From contig NW_006768769.1 of assembly GCF_000204055.1 (NCBI RefSeq), positions 1,297,240 through 1,352,451 of the forward strand: 55,212 nucleotides of DNA, read 5' to 3'. Under the pieces are notes generated by a model, which did no database searches, was not told the DNA's origin, and worked only from the letters and a program-made list of their open reading frames with translations. Positions 1 through 11,329 of this stretch are shown one piece after another. The position numbers and the translations under genes are program-made. The stretch's first letter is position 1; every line of letters starts with the position of its first letter. This stretch comes from Melampsora larici-populina 98AG31 (Eukaryota; Basidiomycota; Pucciniomycetes; Pucciniales; Melampsoraceae).

Positions 1-331
1 ATATCCCACGCTCGGTATGGATGAGGCGATGTTGGGTCTTTTGCGCCGCATTAGACAAAAGGGGGCTCAGCGTAGGACAATAGGGGCGAATGGTAGTGGT
101 TTCTCGTGAGGGTGGTAGCCCCTAATCGCCCTTGCGGTCCGGCTCACCAAGAATTTGGCTGGAGTCCCTCGGGTTTTGTCGGGTTCCTCGGGTAATGCCC
201 CAAATCAAGGGGGCTACGGATACTTGCCGAGGGGGCGAGAAATATTGGGATCCTTTATTATACCCTACTCTCAAGTCTGAAAGCCTGAGCCTATGAAACC
301 GAAAACCCAATTCTTTTAGGCTTGTGTATCT

Positions 332-1393
332 TTATGCATCTAACGGATGTTTATTTAACTCATTCAACAATTCTTTACTATCTAATAACTCTCTTGGTGA
401 GTACGGTTTGATATAAAGTTTGTATGGATCCGATTTCCACCTTCCTATGCTACATATTTTGTCAATCGGCACTCCTAAAGCTGCTCTTAAAGACGCTCCT
501 CCTACCCTAAAGGAATGGCCTGTTAAACCTTCGAAACCGGCCAATTCCCAAACTCTTTGGCAGCTCGTGATGATCATCGTTTTTGATAAGTGTATGCGTA
601 ATCCTTTATCAACATAGCTGAAGATTACATCGTTGTCTCCTCTTGTCTGTGCTATCCGCCTCTTCAAGGCTGCAACTGGGCATAATATGTTATTCAATTT
701 CTTTAATTGAAGAACTTGAGTTTCACCCGCCTTGGCTGTTTTTGCTCCTTTCAGATAAATGAAACCTTCTTCCGTCCTATCTACCGCCATTATCGTCACG
801 TCTGCTCTCTTCACAATGTCCGCCGTCTTGTGTTTATCACCAGCTACCTCACCTAGTCTTGCCAAGCTCCAGAAGGCTACTAAAACTGTATCCATTATCG
901 TGATTTCTTTCGGTCCGCCTTGTGATAGTTCTGTTACTAATTGTACCATGTGTTTCAAATGAATTGGTTTCTTGCCTTGTCCCTTGGGTAATTCACAATC
1001 TATCTTTTTACTTGCAATCAACATGGCTTCTATCATTGAATCATTGACTTTTGGGAAGTCTACACTGTGGTACAAGTGCCAAGCCTTTAAACCGTATATG
1101 TACTTTTGTAGCGTTCCTGAGAGAATGTCTTCCTTTTTCGGTCCGTCTTGGTGTCTACCTGACCAAGTACAGAAGTCGTATACCTCATCTGATGTTGCTG
1201 GAAGGCTGAAAAGTCTCATGCCTTCTTCTTTGGAGAACTTCAGAAATTTTCTTACTGCCCCGTTATAGCTGACCAGTGTATTCCATTTCCACCTGAGAAT
1301 AATGTGTCGTTGTCTCTTGGTGTAGCTGATTTGACCGTCACCTCTACTGACAAAGTGTTTTATCTTGCCGAGTTCAATTATTGTCGAACTCAT
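332..1393 (-). CDS. tyrosine recombinase (YR) of Ngaro-like element
   Basis: 353-aa tyrosine recombinase, presumed to integrate the circular or linear cDNA intermediate. The N-terminal half (about 30-150) looks like a helical core-binding domain. The catalytic half carries Arg179 in FWSLARLGE, the H-x-x-R box in GHSFRVGGAS (His293, Arg296), Trp319 in GRWK, and Tyr324 or Tyr327 as candidate nucleophile in SDPYKLYIKPY. This is the DIRS/Ngaro form of the family. The frame is open and all key residues are present, so the enzyme may be functional. It aligns across its length with the broken copy at 20818-21891. The start is the first Met. A CCCACAG acceptor just upstream leaves room for an extra 5' exon or leader intron. 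Confidence 0.9.
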   Translation of the reverse strand: MSSTIIELGKIKHFVSRGDGQISYTKRQRHIILRWKWNTLVSYNGAVRKFLKFSKEEGMRLFSLPATSDEVYDFCTWSGRHQDGPKKEDILSGTLQKYIYGLKAWHLYHSVDFPKVNDSMIEAMLIASKKIDCELPKGQGKKPIHLKHMVQLVTELSQGGPKEITIMDTVLVAFWSLARLGEVAGDKHKTADIVKRADVTIMAVDRTEEGFIYLKGAKTAKAGETQVLQLKKLNNILCPVAALKRRIAQTRGDNDVIFSYVDKGLRIHLSKTMIITSCQRVWELAGFEGLTGHSFRVGGASLRAALGVPIDKICSIGRWKSDPYKLYIKPYSPRELLDSKELLNELNKHPLDA

Positions 1394-1797
1394 TTCTTAT
1401 GACTGTGGGAAAGAAACGATTTTGTCAGAGTTATCTCGTGATGTAGATAGCTTGACATCTTAACTCACTAATCTCCAAATTGTGGAATCTTGGTCTTAAG
1501 TAAGGTGGAGTTTCAAATCAATGAGTTTATCTGGGATACTTGTGGGCATCTGAACTTTTCTTAAGTAAAAACCCTTTTATCTGTTGCATCTTCACGACGC
1601 GGGTTATCTCTCAAGTCTTGGGTTTCAATTGAACATAAACTCTCACTTGTTTCGTGACCTTCTCACACTTGGGACTCGTCTTTCTACGCTAGAGTCAATT
1701 GGTCTCAAAAAGTTTTTAAATTGCAAAGGGGGCTAAAAACTTTCTGACTTGTTAGAAGACATGTACAAAAAACTTTTCCTCCGATACGCTTCCCTGC
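1394..1797 (-). other. spacer between RT-RNase H and recombinase genes
   Basis: About 400 bases without a convincing reading frame. On the minus strand it ends in a pyrimidine-rich tract and CCCACAG just before the recombinase start, so part of it may be an intron or leader of the recombinase transcript. In the plus-strand element these two genes overlap instead. Confidence 0.4.
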
Positions 1798-3669
1798 TCA
1801 GTCACACACCAGGCCGGGGAACTGTGAGCTGAGGTCATCAAATTCTTCCCCGACTTTTATGTTTTGGGAAAAACAATCTACCAAGTCCATCGGAATAGAG
1901 GTCATGACTCGATACTTTTCGTCCTTGTCATGTTCCTTAACTTCTCCCCTTGATATGTCATCTGCCATATTTCTTTTTGATATCACTCTTTTGGCGACTA
2001 GGTCCATTTGATTTTTGATCAGAAGATTTTGGATTTTCTTCCATTCCGTGTTGACCTCAATGTCTTTTGATTTCCTGTTTTTGACCACATTCTCGCTTGT
2101 AGTATTATCAGTCCATACTATTAAGGTCTTCCCTCCGCAAGTCCTTGTTGATATGATGTGATTAAGGCCTATTCGGATAGCAGCTGTTTCAAGCCATGCT
2201 ATTCCTCTTGGGGTTTCGCCTGAGTTCTGCCAACCTGACTTAAGCTTCAATTGGAACCACTCCTTACCGCCTATCAATACCCCGACTCCATAACTTGGAG
2301 ATGCATCTCCTACCCAACCCATGTCAATAGGATCCGAAAATCTAATGAGTCTGGTTTGTCTGAAGATAGATAAAATCCATTTCCATTCTTCGAGGTCTTT
2401 TCTCGCATCTACTGGAAGGGATTGAGTCGCGAACCTGTGTACCCAACTTTTCATCCACCTGTAAAGTGACGTTAGGTTGCATTTCATCTGAGGAAGGATC
2501 AAAGAAACGTGTGTTAGTCGACCAGTCAAGACTTCAACGTCGTCAAAAGAGAACCTTCTGTCGATTTCAAGGGCTTCATCGACTTGGTTTCTCCGTTGCT
2601 CTAGTTTCGCAGATGGGAGTCTAACTGTTTTATCGACTCCATTCCATATAAAACCAATGAATTTTTGTTCCTCTTTAAAATCTGATATTTTGTCTTCGTT
2701 TGTGATTACCCCGAGTTCAAGGCTCCTCTCAACCACCTCTTTCATTTGGACTGTCGAATTCATTTCCTTTATAAAAAGGGCATCATCGACCCAGCGGAAA
2801 ATTTCCATGAGGTCGAATTCATTCTTGATGATTAATTTCCAGCCGTCTTCTGGCCTTCCAAATGATCCACAGCCTCCAACTCCTCCAAAACCAATCCGGC
2901 TATCATAGTAAATGCTTCCGTCCGGAGCCAAGATCATCATGTATTGTCTCTGGTATAGCATGGTTGGTATTTGGCGATATGCCTTTTTCCAGTCGAAAAT
3001 GGTCATAAGAAAGGGGACAGTGATTTTTCTGAAGTACTGAGATACCGTTGCAAAATCATCCCATGTTGTTTTGAAATCTTCAGCGTTGGCAAAGGAATTG
3101 ACAGATGGTATGTGTGGGTTGTTACGCGGGAAGGATAAATCGTTGATGGGTCTAATAGAACCATCACCGTTTACCACCACTCCCATCGGATTTGTGCGGA
3201 AGAACCCACATCTGTTGTAGACTTCTTCGTGGGTAAAGGGTCCAAAGATGCGTCCTAAGGTTTTTTCTTTCTCCATGCTTTTCACTATCTTCTCTTCGGC
3301 TAGTGAAGCTGACGCGTGATTCGGTGGTGTATACCATTTACAGTTGTCAAATACGTGGTATGGAATCCCCTGGTCGAAACCGTGGGTAAAACCGTATATA
3401 ACATCAGCATATTCATCGAGAATTCCTGCTGCCTTCGAAGCTTTTTCCCATTCGGGGATATTCATTTCGCAGGATACCGACGTTGGCCATAACTCTTCTG
3501 ATAGGTATCTTATGCCATTGTCTTTTGGTGTTGAAGAACTCATGGATAGGACGAAGGAGTCTTCAGATGATATGTAAGAGCTTTCAGAATTGGAGCGATT
3601 GTAACTTTTTGGTTGAAAACATAGCGTGACCATTTCATTTTGGTTTTGTACAACAGAAATGAGTGACAT
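1798..3669 (-). CDS. reverse transcriptase-RNase H (Pol) of Ngaro-like element
   Basis: 623-aa polyprotein in one open frame. RT motifs: A at IFDWKKAYRQIP (Asp226), B region GCGSFGRPEDGW (about 267-277), and C at FRWVDDALFI (Asp295, Asp296; VDD rather than YxDD). RNase H motifs follow: GWVGDAS (Asp455), WLETAA (Glu494), VWTDNTT (Asp521) and NMADDISR (Asp570/571). An upstream in-frame stop precedes Met1. Alternatively translation could come from Gag by splicing: the Gag stop sits in a GTAGGT donor at 3850, and AG acceptors at 3606-3605 or 3582-3581 give the right phase. All catalytic residues are present. It synthesises element cDNA and degrades the RNA strand, presumably in Gag particles. Confidence 0.92.
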   Translation of the reverse strand: MSLISVVQNQNEMVTLCFQPKSYNRSNSESSYISSEDSFVLSMSSSTPKDNGIRYLSEELWPTSVSCEMNIPEWEKASKAAGILDEYADVIYGFTHGFDQGIPYHVFDNCKWYTPPNHASASLAEEKIVKSMEKEKTLGRIFGPFTHEEVYNRCGFFRTNPMGVVVNGDGSIRPINDLSFPRNNPHIPSVNSFANAEDFKTTWDDFATVSQYFRKITVPFLMTIFDWKKAYRQIPTMLYQRQYMMILAPDGSIYYDSRIGFGGVGGCGSFGRPEDGWKLIIKNEFDLMEIFRWVDDALFIKEMNSTVQMKEVVERSLELGVITNEDKISDFKEEQKFIGFIWNGVDKTVRLPSAKLEQRRNQVDEALEIDRRFSFDDVEVLTGRLTHVSLILPQMKCNLTSLYRWMKSWVHRFATQSLPVDARKDLEEWKWILSIFRQTRLIRFSDPIDMGWVGDASPSYGVGVLIGGKEWFQLKLKSGWQNSGETPRGIAWLETAAIRIGLNHIISTRTCGGKTLIVWTDNTTSENVVKNRKSKDIEVNTEWKKIQNLLIKNQMDLVAKRVISKRNMADDISRGEVKEHDKDEKYRVMTSIPMDLVDCFSQNIKVGEEFDDLSSQFPGLVCD

Positions 3670-3846
3670 ACAAAAGAGTACACAAGAGGAGGAAAAACAT
3701 TTCTATAAGCCTCAATACATGCTCATGGATTTGATGAAATTCATAGCAAATCATTCAAAGAAGAAACATAACACGGGAAGGTCTTTGGGACAAGAAAAGA
3801 CTAGACATGTTTTGGGGCCTTTTTAGAGAAGTTTGTAAGATTAAAC

Positions 3847-5597
3847 CTACCTTCTCTCCTTCCCTTTTCCTTTCAGCCCGTCTAACTTCGTCCCATCTGG
3901 CCTTTTGTAGCTTGGGTTAAAGTTCTTTCCTCTGTAGTTTCCATAAGGTCCTTGATTCTTGGCTTGGTTTCTTCCGGTATTGTTTTGCCTAGAGGGGCCA
4001 GCTACAGAAACGTAGTGGTTAGACTGGGTAGGGTTTAGGTCAGTCGTGGTGTCTGCGTAAGGGTTTCTGCCAAATTTGGGGCCTCCTTTCCGGTAAGGGT
4101 TATCGTCTGAGTTCAGGTCTCCTTGAGCTCTTGCGGAATAGTAGACTTCATCGACGAGGCCAGATGGTTCTAAAGCTGGGTTAGGAATTTTATCTGTAGG
4201 GTTTCGAACTGCAAACGTTGCTTTCCTTATGGTCAGATCATAACGGAATGCGATGACCCATGATCGTTGGTCTTTGAAGATCCTAATGACGTTCCTTTTG
4301 TGGACTTCTAGGGCGTTGGCAAATTTAGCATATTTATATACTTTTCTGCAGGTCTCAACTAGATTATCGAAGTTTTCATTCCATTTGAACCGGGATTGGG
4401 ACCACTCTCCGGGGTAAGGATGACCTCTGTACTTTTCCACTTCTTTATCATTCTTTTTGTAATCCGTATGATTATCTGATGCCGCTTGTTGCCAATCTTT
4501 GTTGAAGATTGTTAGCGGTAGAGATCCTTGAAGAACTTGCATATTTTTGTGGAAGTACAAAGGAAGGCCTAAAGAGCTAGCGTCAGGTGCTTTTCCGAAA
4601 TCGAAAGACAAGCCTCCTTCTTCGAAGGAACCGTTAGGTAGGGAAGTTGAGCCATCTTCAATAATGGTTGAGGAGGGGTCTACGAGTGGGATTCCAGCTA
4701 ACTTTGCTGATTCTTTGAGTAGTAAGTTGTGTTCAGCCAGTCTGATTTGGTATTCGTGTAACAACTTTTTCCTTTCTTCCTCGCCCATAGCGGGGTTTGT
4801 CTTTTTGATCTTCGGAAGGATGGTTGTCCCACCGAATTCTTCAATGTACCTGTTCTCGGTTGTTGATAAGCAATCATCGATGGTTATGGCGTCTTGGGTA
4901 TGCTTGGTATTCCCTTTTTCAGCCGCATTGCTCGGTGGGTTCTTTGAGCTTTCACCGTTGTTTTGGCTTTGCTTGGGGTCTATGACATGTCAGAAGGTAA
5001 TTATTTTGGAAAACTTTGGTTAATACGAAGATTGGTCTTTCATTTAACGGTGGTTAACGCTGCTTACCATTTCCATTCTTTTGGGTAATAGTGCCTGACT
5101 CGGTTGCATTTCCCTTGCTTTGTGTTGGGTCTGAGCAGGGAGGATGATTGATTGGTAGTTGCTTTGTCAGTTTGGGTTATGGCACAGTTCAAACCTTTGC
5201 TTAGAAAAAGAGTTTTCGCTTACTGTTGTTGATTTGCTTGTTGGGATTATTGTTTAACCCTTGTTCGCCCGGTTGCCCTGAACTATCTAATGGACATATT
5301 TTAGTCAGCTTTATGTTCATTTGAGTAAACCTTTTTAAGCGATTTCGCTTTCTGAATAGGTATGCAAGAAAATGCTTTCGTACCTTTTTCTCTGGTGAGA
5401 TAGCTGGAGATTAGAGATTGCTTATTGTACAACGGGGCTGGAATCCCCCTTTCCCTGTTGAGTGCTACGTGGTTCGAATTCCCCACTTGTGCACTGGGTC
5501 CGCCTGTGGTAGCATTGGATGGCTCTGCTAAATTTCCACTGGTTGCGTTTAGGGCGTTTAGTCGTGATGCTGTGTCTCCGATGTTGTTGGTTGACAT
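3847..5597 (-). CDS. Gag-like structural protein, four exons
   Basis: My model joins 5597-5384, 5277-5224, 5130-5068 and 4979-3847, with introns of 106, 93 and 88 nt. Each has GT-AG ends and keeps phase, giving 487 aa. The N-terminal part is Asn/Thr/Gly-rich and disordered. The core around PLTIFNKDW to SWVIAFRYDLTIRKATF matches the Gag of the plus-strand element (QLTIFDPTW to SWMVALRYCMKVRLVV). The C-terminus is Gly/Lys/Arg/Asn-rich (ending GLKGKGKERR) with no CCHC knuckle, suggesting non-zinc RNA binding. The TAG stop overlaps a GTAGGT donor at 3850, so splicing could extend it into Pol. The role as particle protein is inferred from position and homology with its neighbour copy. Confidence 0.75.
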
Positions 5598-8122
5598 CTT
5601 TTCTAATTTGCTCTGTTTTCTTTGATGGCCAAGGGTTTCAGCGAAGGGATTTATACAAAGTGTATAGAGTAATCCGGTTATGAAATTTTTAAATTGAAAA
5701 AGGAAGTATGTGAACTTTTGTAAAAAAGGGGACAGGAAAAAGACTTGAGGAAAGGTGAAAAAGGAAAAAACGGTAAAAGACAAAAATTGGTTTCTGTGAA
5801 AAGGCTTTTATCTGTAAACAACACACAACCCACAAAAATATTTCGATAAAGTCTTCAAAATAGTTCTCAAAGGTGAACGGTATGGGCAATTGTTGGTGTT
5901 TGAGCAAAAACACTTGTTGGAGCCTTTCAGAAGAACTTTATCGAAGATAGAAAAATTGATTGACAAAAGAAATCAAGAGGATATAAGGATGAGGGGACAA
6001 ATCCTAATACCTCATCTGTGGCCTCGTTATGAACTCTTTCAGATAGGTTCGTGGAAGGATCATACTTTTTTCTTTAATTGAAATGTTAGGACCCTTACTG
6101 GTTAGGGATAGGGAATCGCCATGCCATCTTCTTTCCTTTATACCAAATCAAGAACCAAGACCCTTTGGATTTGAATACACCTTTTCAATTTCTGACGAGT
6201 TCCGCCGAGGCACATGTAGAATGCGCTACACGTAAACGTGGACACCGCCCACCTTCGTCGTGCCTCCTGCGGAAAACTACTATCTCACGGTACTCATGGT
6301 CAAAAACGAGTTTTTTCTAGTTTTTTCCAGTTTTGAATTAAATCTCGACACAACACAAAATAAAAAAAAGTTACCATTAGTTCTCACAACAGCTGTACAA
6401 AAACGTGTTGGATGCAAGCATATCTTCTGCCTTGGAGATTGCAATGAGCAAAGGATACAAATTGACCAAAAGATTAAAAGAAAGTGAAGAGAATTGAAGT
6501 GATACTCAATTAGACAAAAAAGATACACAATTTGAATGATCAGTTCCATTGGACTTCACAACAAACTCAATGTCACTTTTATCTCACTTCAAGTTCAACC
6601 CCACCAAAAGGAAAAAAACAGTGACTTTCAAGAGAATGTTTATAGAATATTTTTCAAAAGATCAGCTTGCTCAAGTTTTTCAATTCAAAACTTGGGTGAT
6701 AAAGTCAACAAAAAAGTCTGCACATCTGCAAACTTAACTAAGTCCCCCGTGTGTTTGAGTGAGCTGGTACAGCTCAGGGACTTGCTCAAGTCTACGTGGG
6801 ACTTAGTTAAGTTTGGCACATCTGTGGCATTTTTTTTGAAAACCTGCTGTTGATTGGTAGAAAGTTATGACAGGCTGCAAAACTCCTCCTCTTGGAGCAG
6901 GTTGGTGTAATAGTTTGTCTGCAAGCTTAGGGCATGTTGTCTGAGATTCTGTGAAGAAGCTATGAAGTACAAGATACCTTTGATACAAGAGCTAAAGACT
7001 TCCCAACACTTTAGTTTGATGAGCTATGATGATCACTTGTTCATAAATCTGTCACAACAAAGACCTTTTCCTCAAGATCTGTTCATCCTGCGGCAAAACC
7101 TGAATTATGCTTCTCTGCTGATTTGTGAAACACAGATGAATCTTAATAAGTTTAACACTTGTGACTAAGATAGCTAAAGCATACAACAGATTTGAGAATG
7201 GTTGATTCCTTTTTTCAAAAAATTGCATTGCCAGTGAAAAAATGTTCTTATAGGTTTTGTAGTATTTGCATTCTCAAAATTAGCAGAGAAACAAAACTTG
7301 GTCTAGAAGAAACCCAAATTATGCACCATGATGTACTTTTCAATAAAAACCAATCATTGTCAAATCAGCTGCATCAAAATGTTTTGGAATCAATTCTGCT
7401 TGCTGCAAAAACCTTTTTACACAACATAGTTTTACCATGAAGCCTTGTTCTTCAAAGATAAATGATGTAAAAAACACTTCCATAAAGTTTGAAAAGTTTG
7501 ATCAAAACTACAGCTGTCAAGCTCTGGATGGATTAGAAGGACAAGGAAGACAGAAAGAAGTTGAGGGTGGAGTGTTCTTTTGAGCCTTTTGACCAACCTC
7601 CCAGTCTTTGATGACATTAACCATACTCATCATACAAACTTTGCATAAACAAACTTCTCCAAAGATCTTCTTTTTCTGCTTTGTTTTTATAAAATCTTTT
7701 CACAAAAAAACCATGTAATACTTCAAATCAAAGGCACACCTATCAGTTCAAGAAACTTATCTACGTCAGGATTTCACACTTTGAGGCACTTGTAGCATTC
7801 TTACAAACTTGTCAAAAACAGAAACTCTGTACATATCTTTTTGTTCTTTAAATGCATGAACCATCTCAAGCCAAACAAACAAAAAACTTTGCAATACTTT
7901 CAAAAACACTTTTTTTCTCTGTTGAAGACAACAAGCTGCAAGAAACAAACTTTTTGCTTTGTGCATATCTATAAACGATTGAGAAAGAAAAAAAAATCGC
8001 CCTGGAAAGCAGATGTTTCCTTTTGATTAAACTTTGCTTCTGATTTTAAAAGAACAAATGGAAAACTCACTTATGAAAAATCAATCTTTTCTGCATTGAA
8101 GGAAATCAAAGGATGAAAACAT
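5598..8122. other. AT-rich non-coding stretch
   Basis: Contains the 5' leader of the minus-strand retrotransposon (to about 6100), a small GC-rich patch near 6200-6290, and then AT-rich DNA with only short, biased reading frames. The one structured feature is the MITE-like hairpin at 6729-6815. I see no credible gene. Confidence 0.5.
6729..6815. mobile_element. 87-bp hairpin MITE with 9-bp target duplication
   Basis: Perfect 18-bp terminal inverted repeats (CAAACTTAACTAAGTCCC at 6729-6746 and its complement at 6798-6815) flank an imperfectly self-complementary core that includes the palindrome TGAGCTGGTACAGCTCA. The direct repeat GCACATCTG lies immediately outside on both sides (6720-6728 and 6816-6824). 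A 9-bp target duplication fits Mutator-like elements best, though hAT (8 bp) is possible. There is no coding capacity, so it would depend on a transposase elsewhere. Confidence 0.8.
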
Positions 8123-10132
8123 TTATTTCTTAACCCATAAATCCATAAAACTATGAACATCCATAGACTCCAATTTCTTTTGATCATTAACCACATCTAA
8201 GATCTTTCCAAGTTGTTCCTTAGAATACTAAAGAACACCAAAATAAACCCTCAAAAATCAGTTCTTGAGGGAAAAAACCCCATTTCAGTAAATATAAACT
8301 TACGTGAGCTTCAGCATGTCTCTTGAATTTAGCTTCAAGTAAAGGTTTTCCTTCACTTCTACGTCTTTTATGTCCAACAGGATATTCGATTTCGATTTCA
8401 TCAAGTTCAGTACCATCCTTAAGTTTGATCTTAATCGCATTTCCAATCGATCTTTGATCTGGTTCATGATATTCTACACTGAACCTTTTATCTTCAATAC
8501 AATTGATCTTAGCTCGTAATGGATCTATACGTGGATCTTTGGCAATCGCATCTGTGTAATCTTCGGTAGTTAATCTACCAAAGATCAATGGGATGGCGAC
8601 CATATATTGAATCTTTATGTAATCAATCAATACGGAACTCAATTAGCTCTGGATCTGGTTTTCGATTTATCTATTCAAAAGAACAAGTTTACTCACAGTA
8701 TGATCTCGATCAGCAAAGTTATGAAGCGGACCTTGTTTATCGATAATTCTGATCGCAGCTTCTTGAGTTCGAATAGTAACAGATTCGATATCATCTGAAC
8801 TTTTACCCATCTCTTTTAACTTATTATGAAGAATATGAGCACATTCTACTGCAGTTTGTGCATGAAATTCAGCTGGATATGAGATTTTGAATAACACATT
8901 CTCCATGATACTAAAATGTTAAAGTCAAATCATTAGACAACACTACTTAAAGAGCTGAAGATCATCAACAAGAGTTCAACTCACTATGATGTATAAGGTC
9001 TTTGAAATTTGAATGGCTTTTTACCAAACAAGACGTCATAGAAACCCCAAGTCTTAGCAGACAATCTAAAGATACAAAATCAATCAGTTGTGGATCAATG
9101 AAAAAGGAAGGCTCGAACATGATACCCAAAGGAGGGTGGTCAGACGTACACAGTAGGATAACCCATCTCACCCTTTTGAACTAAAAGAGCAAGATTTACA
9201 GCTCGACTACAAGCATCACCAGCGGCCCAAGATTTTCTAGATCCAGTATTAGGAGCATGACGATAAGTTCTTAAACTTTGACCATCAACAAAAGCTTGAC
9301 TGATCACATCAATAGTTTGTTGTTTTGTAAATCCTAATAATTTACTAACGATAGCTGCACTTGCTACTTTAACTAAAACCACATGATCTAATCCAACTCG
9401 GTTAAAAGAGTTTTCTAAGGCTAATCCACCTTGGATTTCATGAGCTTGAATCATACAAGTTAAGACTTCTTTCATCTTTAATGGTTTTGATTTTGAACTT
9501 CTACTTAACCAATCTGCTACAGCTAAGATCGATCCAAGGTTATCTGAAGGATGACCCCATTCAGCAGCCAAGAAACAATCATTATAATCTAACCAACGAA
9601 TCATCGTTCCAATATTGAATGCACCACGAATCGGATCTAACTCATAGTTGGTTCCAGGTACTCGAGTCCCATTTGGAACCATCGTACCTTCAACTACTGG
9701 TCCTAAAAGTCTAGCACATTCTGGAAACCTCAAAGCTTCTAATCCACATCCCAAGGTATCAATTAAACATAATCTTGCAGTTTCATATGCTAAATCATGG
9801 TTATCGAATTTAGGCGAATGAACATATTCTGCTATATCTATCAAAACTTGATCGGGTGCTGGTCTAGTTGCGTCTTCTCCTCCAGTATGAATTGACATTT
9901 TTGATTTCGTTTCAGTAAAGTAACGTTTGGGAATACAAATCGGATTTGAACTTGATCGAATCGATTTCTGATTGTGAATTGAAGGTATTATAGATTTTGA
10001 AATTGAAGTGATTGATCTAGTATTGATGATCGAAGTGGATTTGATGGTCAAGTTTTTCGAAATCAAAGGTTTTAAGAATGACATTCTTTTTGAAATGATA
10101 AGATAGGATATTGTGGAACACTTGAGACTCAC
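8123..10132 (-). CDS. prpD: 2-methylcitrate dehydratase-like MmgE/PrpD enzyme, mitochondrial
   Basis: Five exons (10132-9150, 9065-8985, 8910-8697, 8612-8304, 8227-8123), all in phase, give 563 aa. Met17 (10084) is an alternative start. The first 80 residues are rich in Ser, Lys, Arg and Ile with few acids, as in a mitochondrial presequence. The PrpD fold follows: [48 protein letters not shown], then [31 protein letters not shown], and a C-terminus starting [12 protein letters not shown]. The family dehydrates 2-methylcitrate in the methylcitrate cycle that disposes of propionyl-CoA. A cis-aconitate decarboxylase of the same fold cannot be excluded by eye. The gene is intact and isolated from pathway partners here. 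Confidence 0.9.
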
Positions 10133-11329
10133 AAACTAGATAGTTATGTAGACAACTCCAGGATTCTTGGTAAAGAAGGTCAACAAGGTCGATGTTGTAA
10201 ATGGGGTCCCTAAAATTTCAGATTACATCATCATTTGTTTACATATCAACTGATCCGTCTCGCTGATCTGTAACTGTATGAACCCCAAAATATGAGATGA
10301 CTGACTCAGCTATTGCAGACCAATCCCAGCCTATGCCAGCCAGTTGAATTCAAGAGACAGAGCTCACAGATCTGTCCTCACTTTTGAATGAGTTTGTTTG
10401 ATTTTTTTCATCTGGCCTCAGAATAGTTTATTTTTATTGAAGAACCTTTTCCCACTGGCACAGATCCTCATGTTTGCTTGCACTTGCACATGCCAAATGA
10501 AGATCACTTCATTCAAAATGAGCTCAACATCTTCTAAAAATGCTGTCAGCAAGTTTCAAATTAGTCTAGGAGAAGCCTATGAGACCATATGAGGTTTACA
10601 CTTACGGGCTAGATTATTACTACAAAATCTGAAATAATGGACATAAGCACTTCCAAATATTCAAAGTTGATATCTTCACTGGGTCTTGAAATGTTAATAC
10701 ATCTAACCTTGTAAATAGGCAGGAATTCCTTGTAACAAATCTCCAAGAGAATCTATCTGGCAGTGAGGTTTGTAAGGCTATGAATTAATATGAAATCAAA
10801 TGATTGGAATGGCACACATATCATGGGAATTGTCATACTGATGAATTGATGCATTTTGTAAATGATCTGAGCTCATTGAAACATAGGGAATAGATATCAA
10901 GATGACAAAAAAGAACACTAGCTAGGACAAAAATTCATAGAAAGTAATACTATGATTGTATTTGCCATTTGTGACATAAAAGTGTACTTTCCATAGGAAA
11001 TGTCAGATTCCCCCTTTTTCCTTAACAGGTTTCCAATGTTTTTACCACTATGTATCCACATGTTTACTCTTTACTTAAAGGATAATACTCCCAGACATAT
11101 CTGAAGAAAGAACACAGCAGCTTGAACGATTTTCTATTCAAACGTTTATTTTTTGGGACTTTTTAGTTTTATGATTATATATTCAAAGAAAAAAACATTA
11201 ACAACAACATTTAAAATAATATACAAAAAAACAACCAACAAGATCTTCTTTAATACACAAGTAAAACACCATCATCAACAAAACAAAAAAGGAAAAAAAA
11301 ACGATACAAAAGGAAAAAAGGTTTCTATT
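10133..11329. other. intergenic, no gene seen
   Basis: About 1.2 kb between the PrpD gene and the 3' end of the next minus-strand gene. It is AT-rich, with only short frames that lack codon bias. It should hold the PrpD promoter and the downstream gene's 3' UTR. I see no repeat or RNA gene in it. Confidence 0.5.

Larger units (their letters stand above)
1..5620 (-). mobile_element. Ngaro/DIRS-group tyrosine-recombinase retrotransposon, 3' end off window
   Basis: Read on the minus strand, the genes run Gag (5597-3847), RT-RNase H (3669-1798), tyrosine recombinase (1393-332). This is the order of DIRS/Ngaro elements, which integrate with a recombinase rather than a DDE integrase. No methyltransferase domain, as found in many DIRS elements, is seen in what is present, so Ngaro is the better guess. 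All three proteins have counterparts in the plus-strand element at 14455-22839, though they are clearly diverged. Positions 1-331 are GC-rich non-coding DNA and probably belong to the B1/A2 repeat region. The partner repeats lie off the window, so termini are not defined. The right (5') end is somewhere beyond 5600. Confidence 0.85.

Noticed and set aside
8123..10132. cis-Aconitate decarboxylase (itaconate synthesis) instead of methylcitrate dehydratase
   Set aside because: Same fold and not separable by eye, but no itaconate-cluster genes are nearby and the presequence fits the mitochondrial methylcitrate cycle enzyme.
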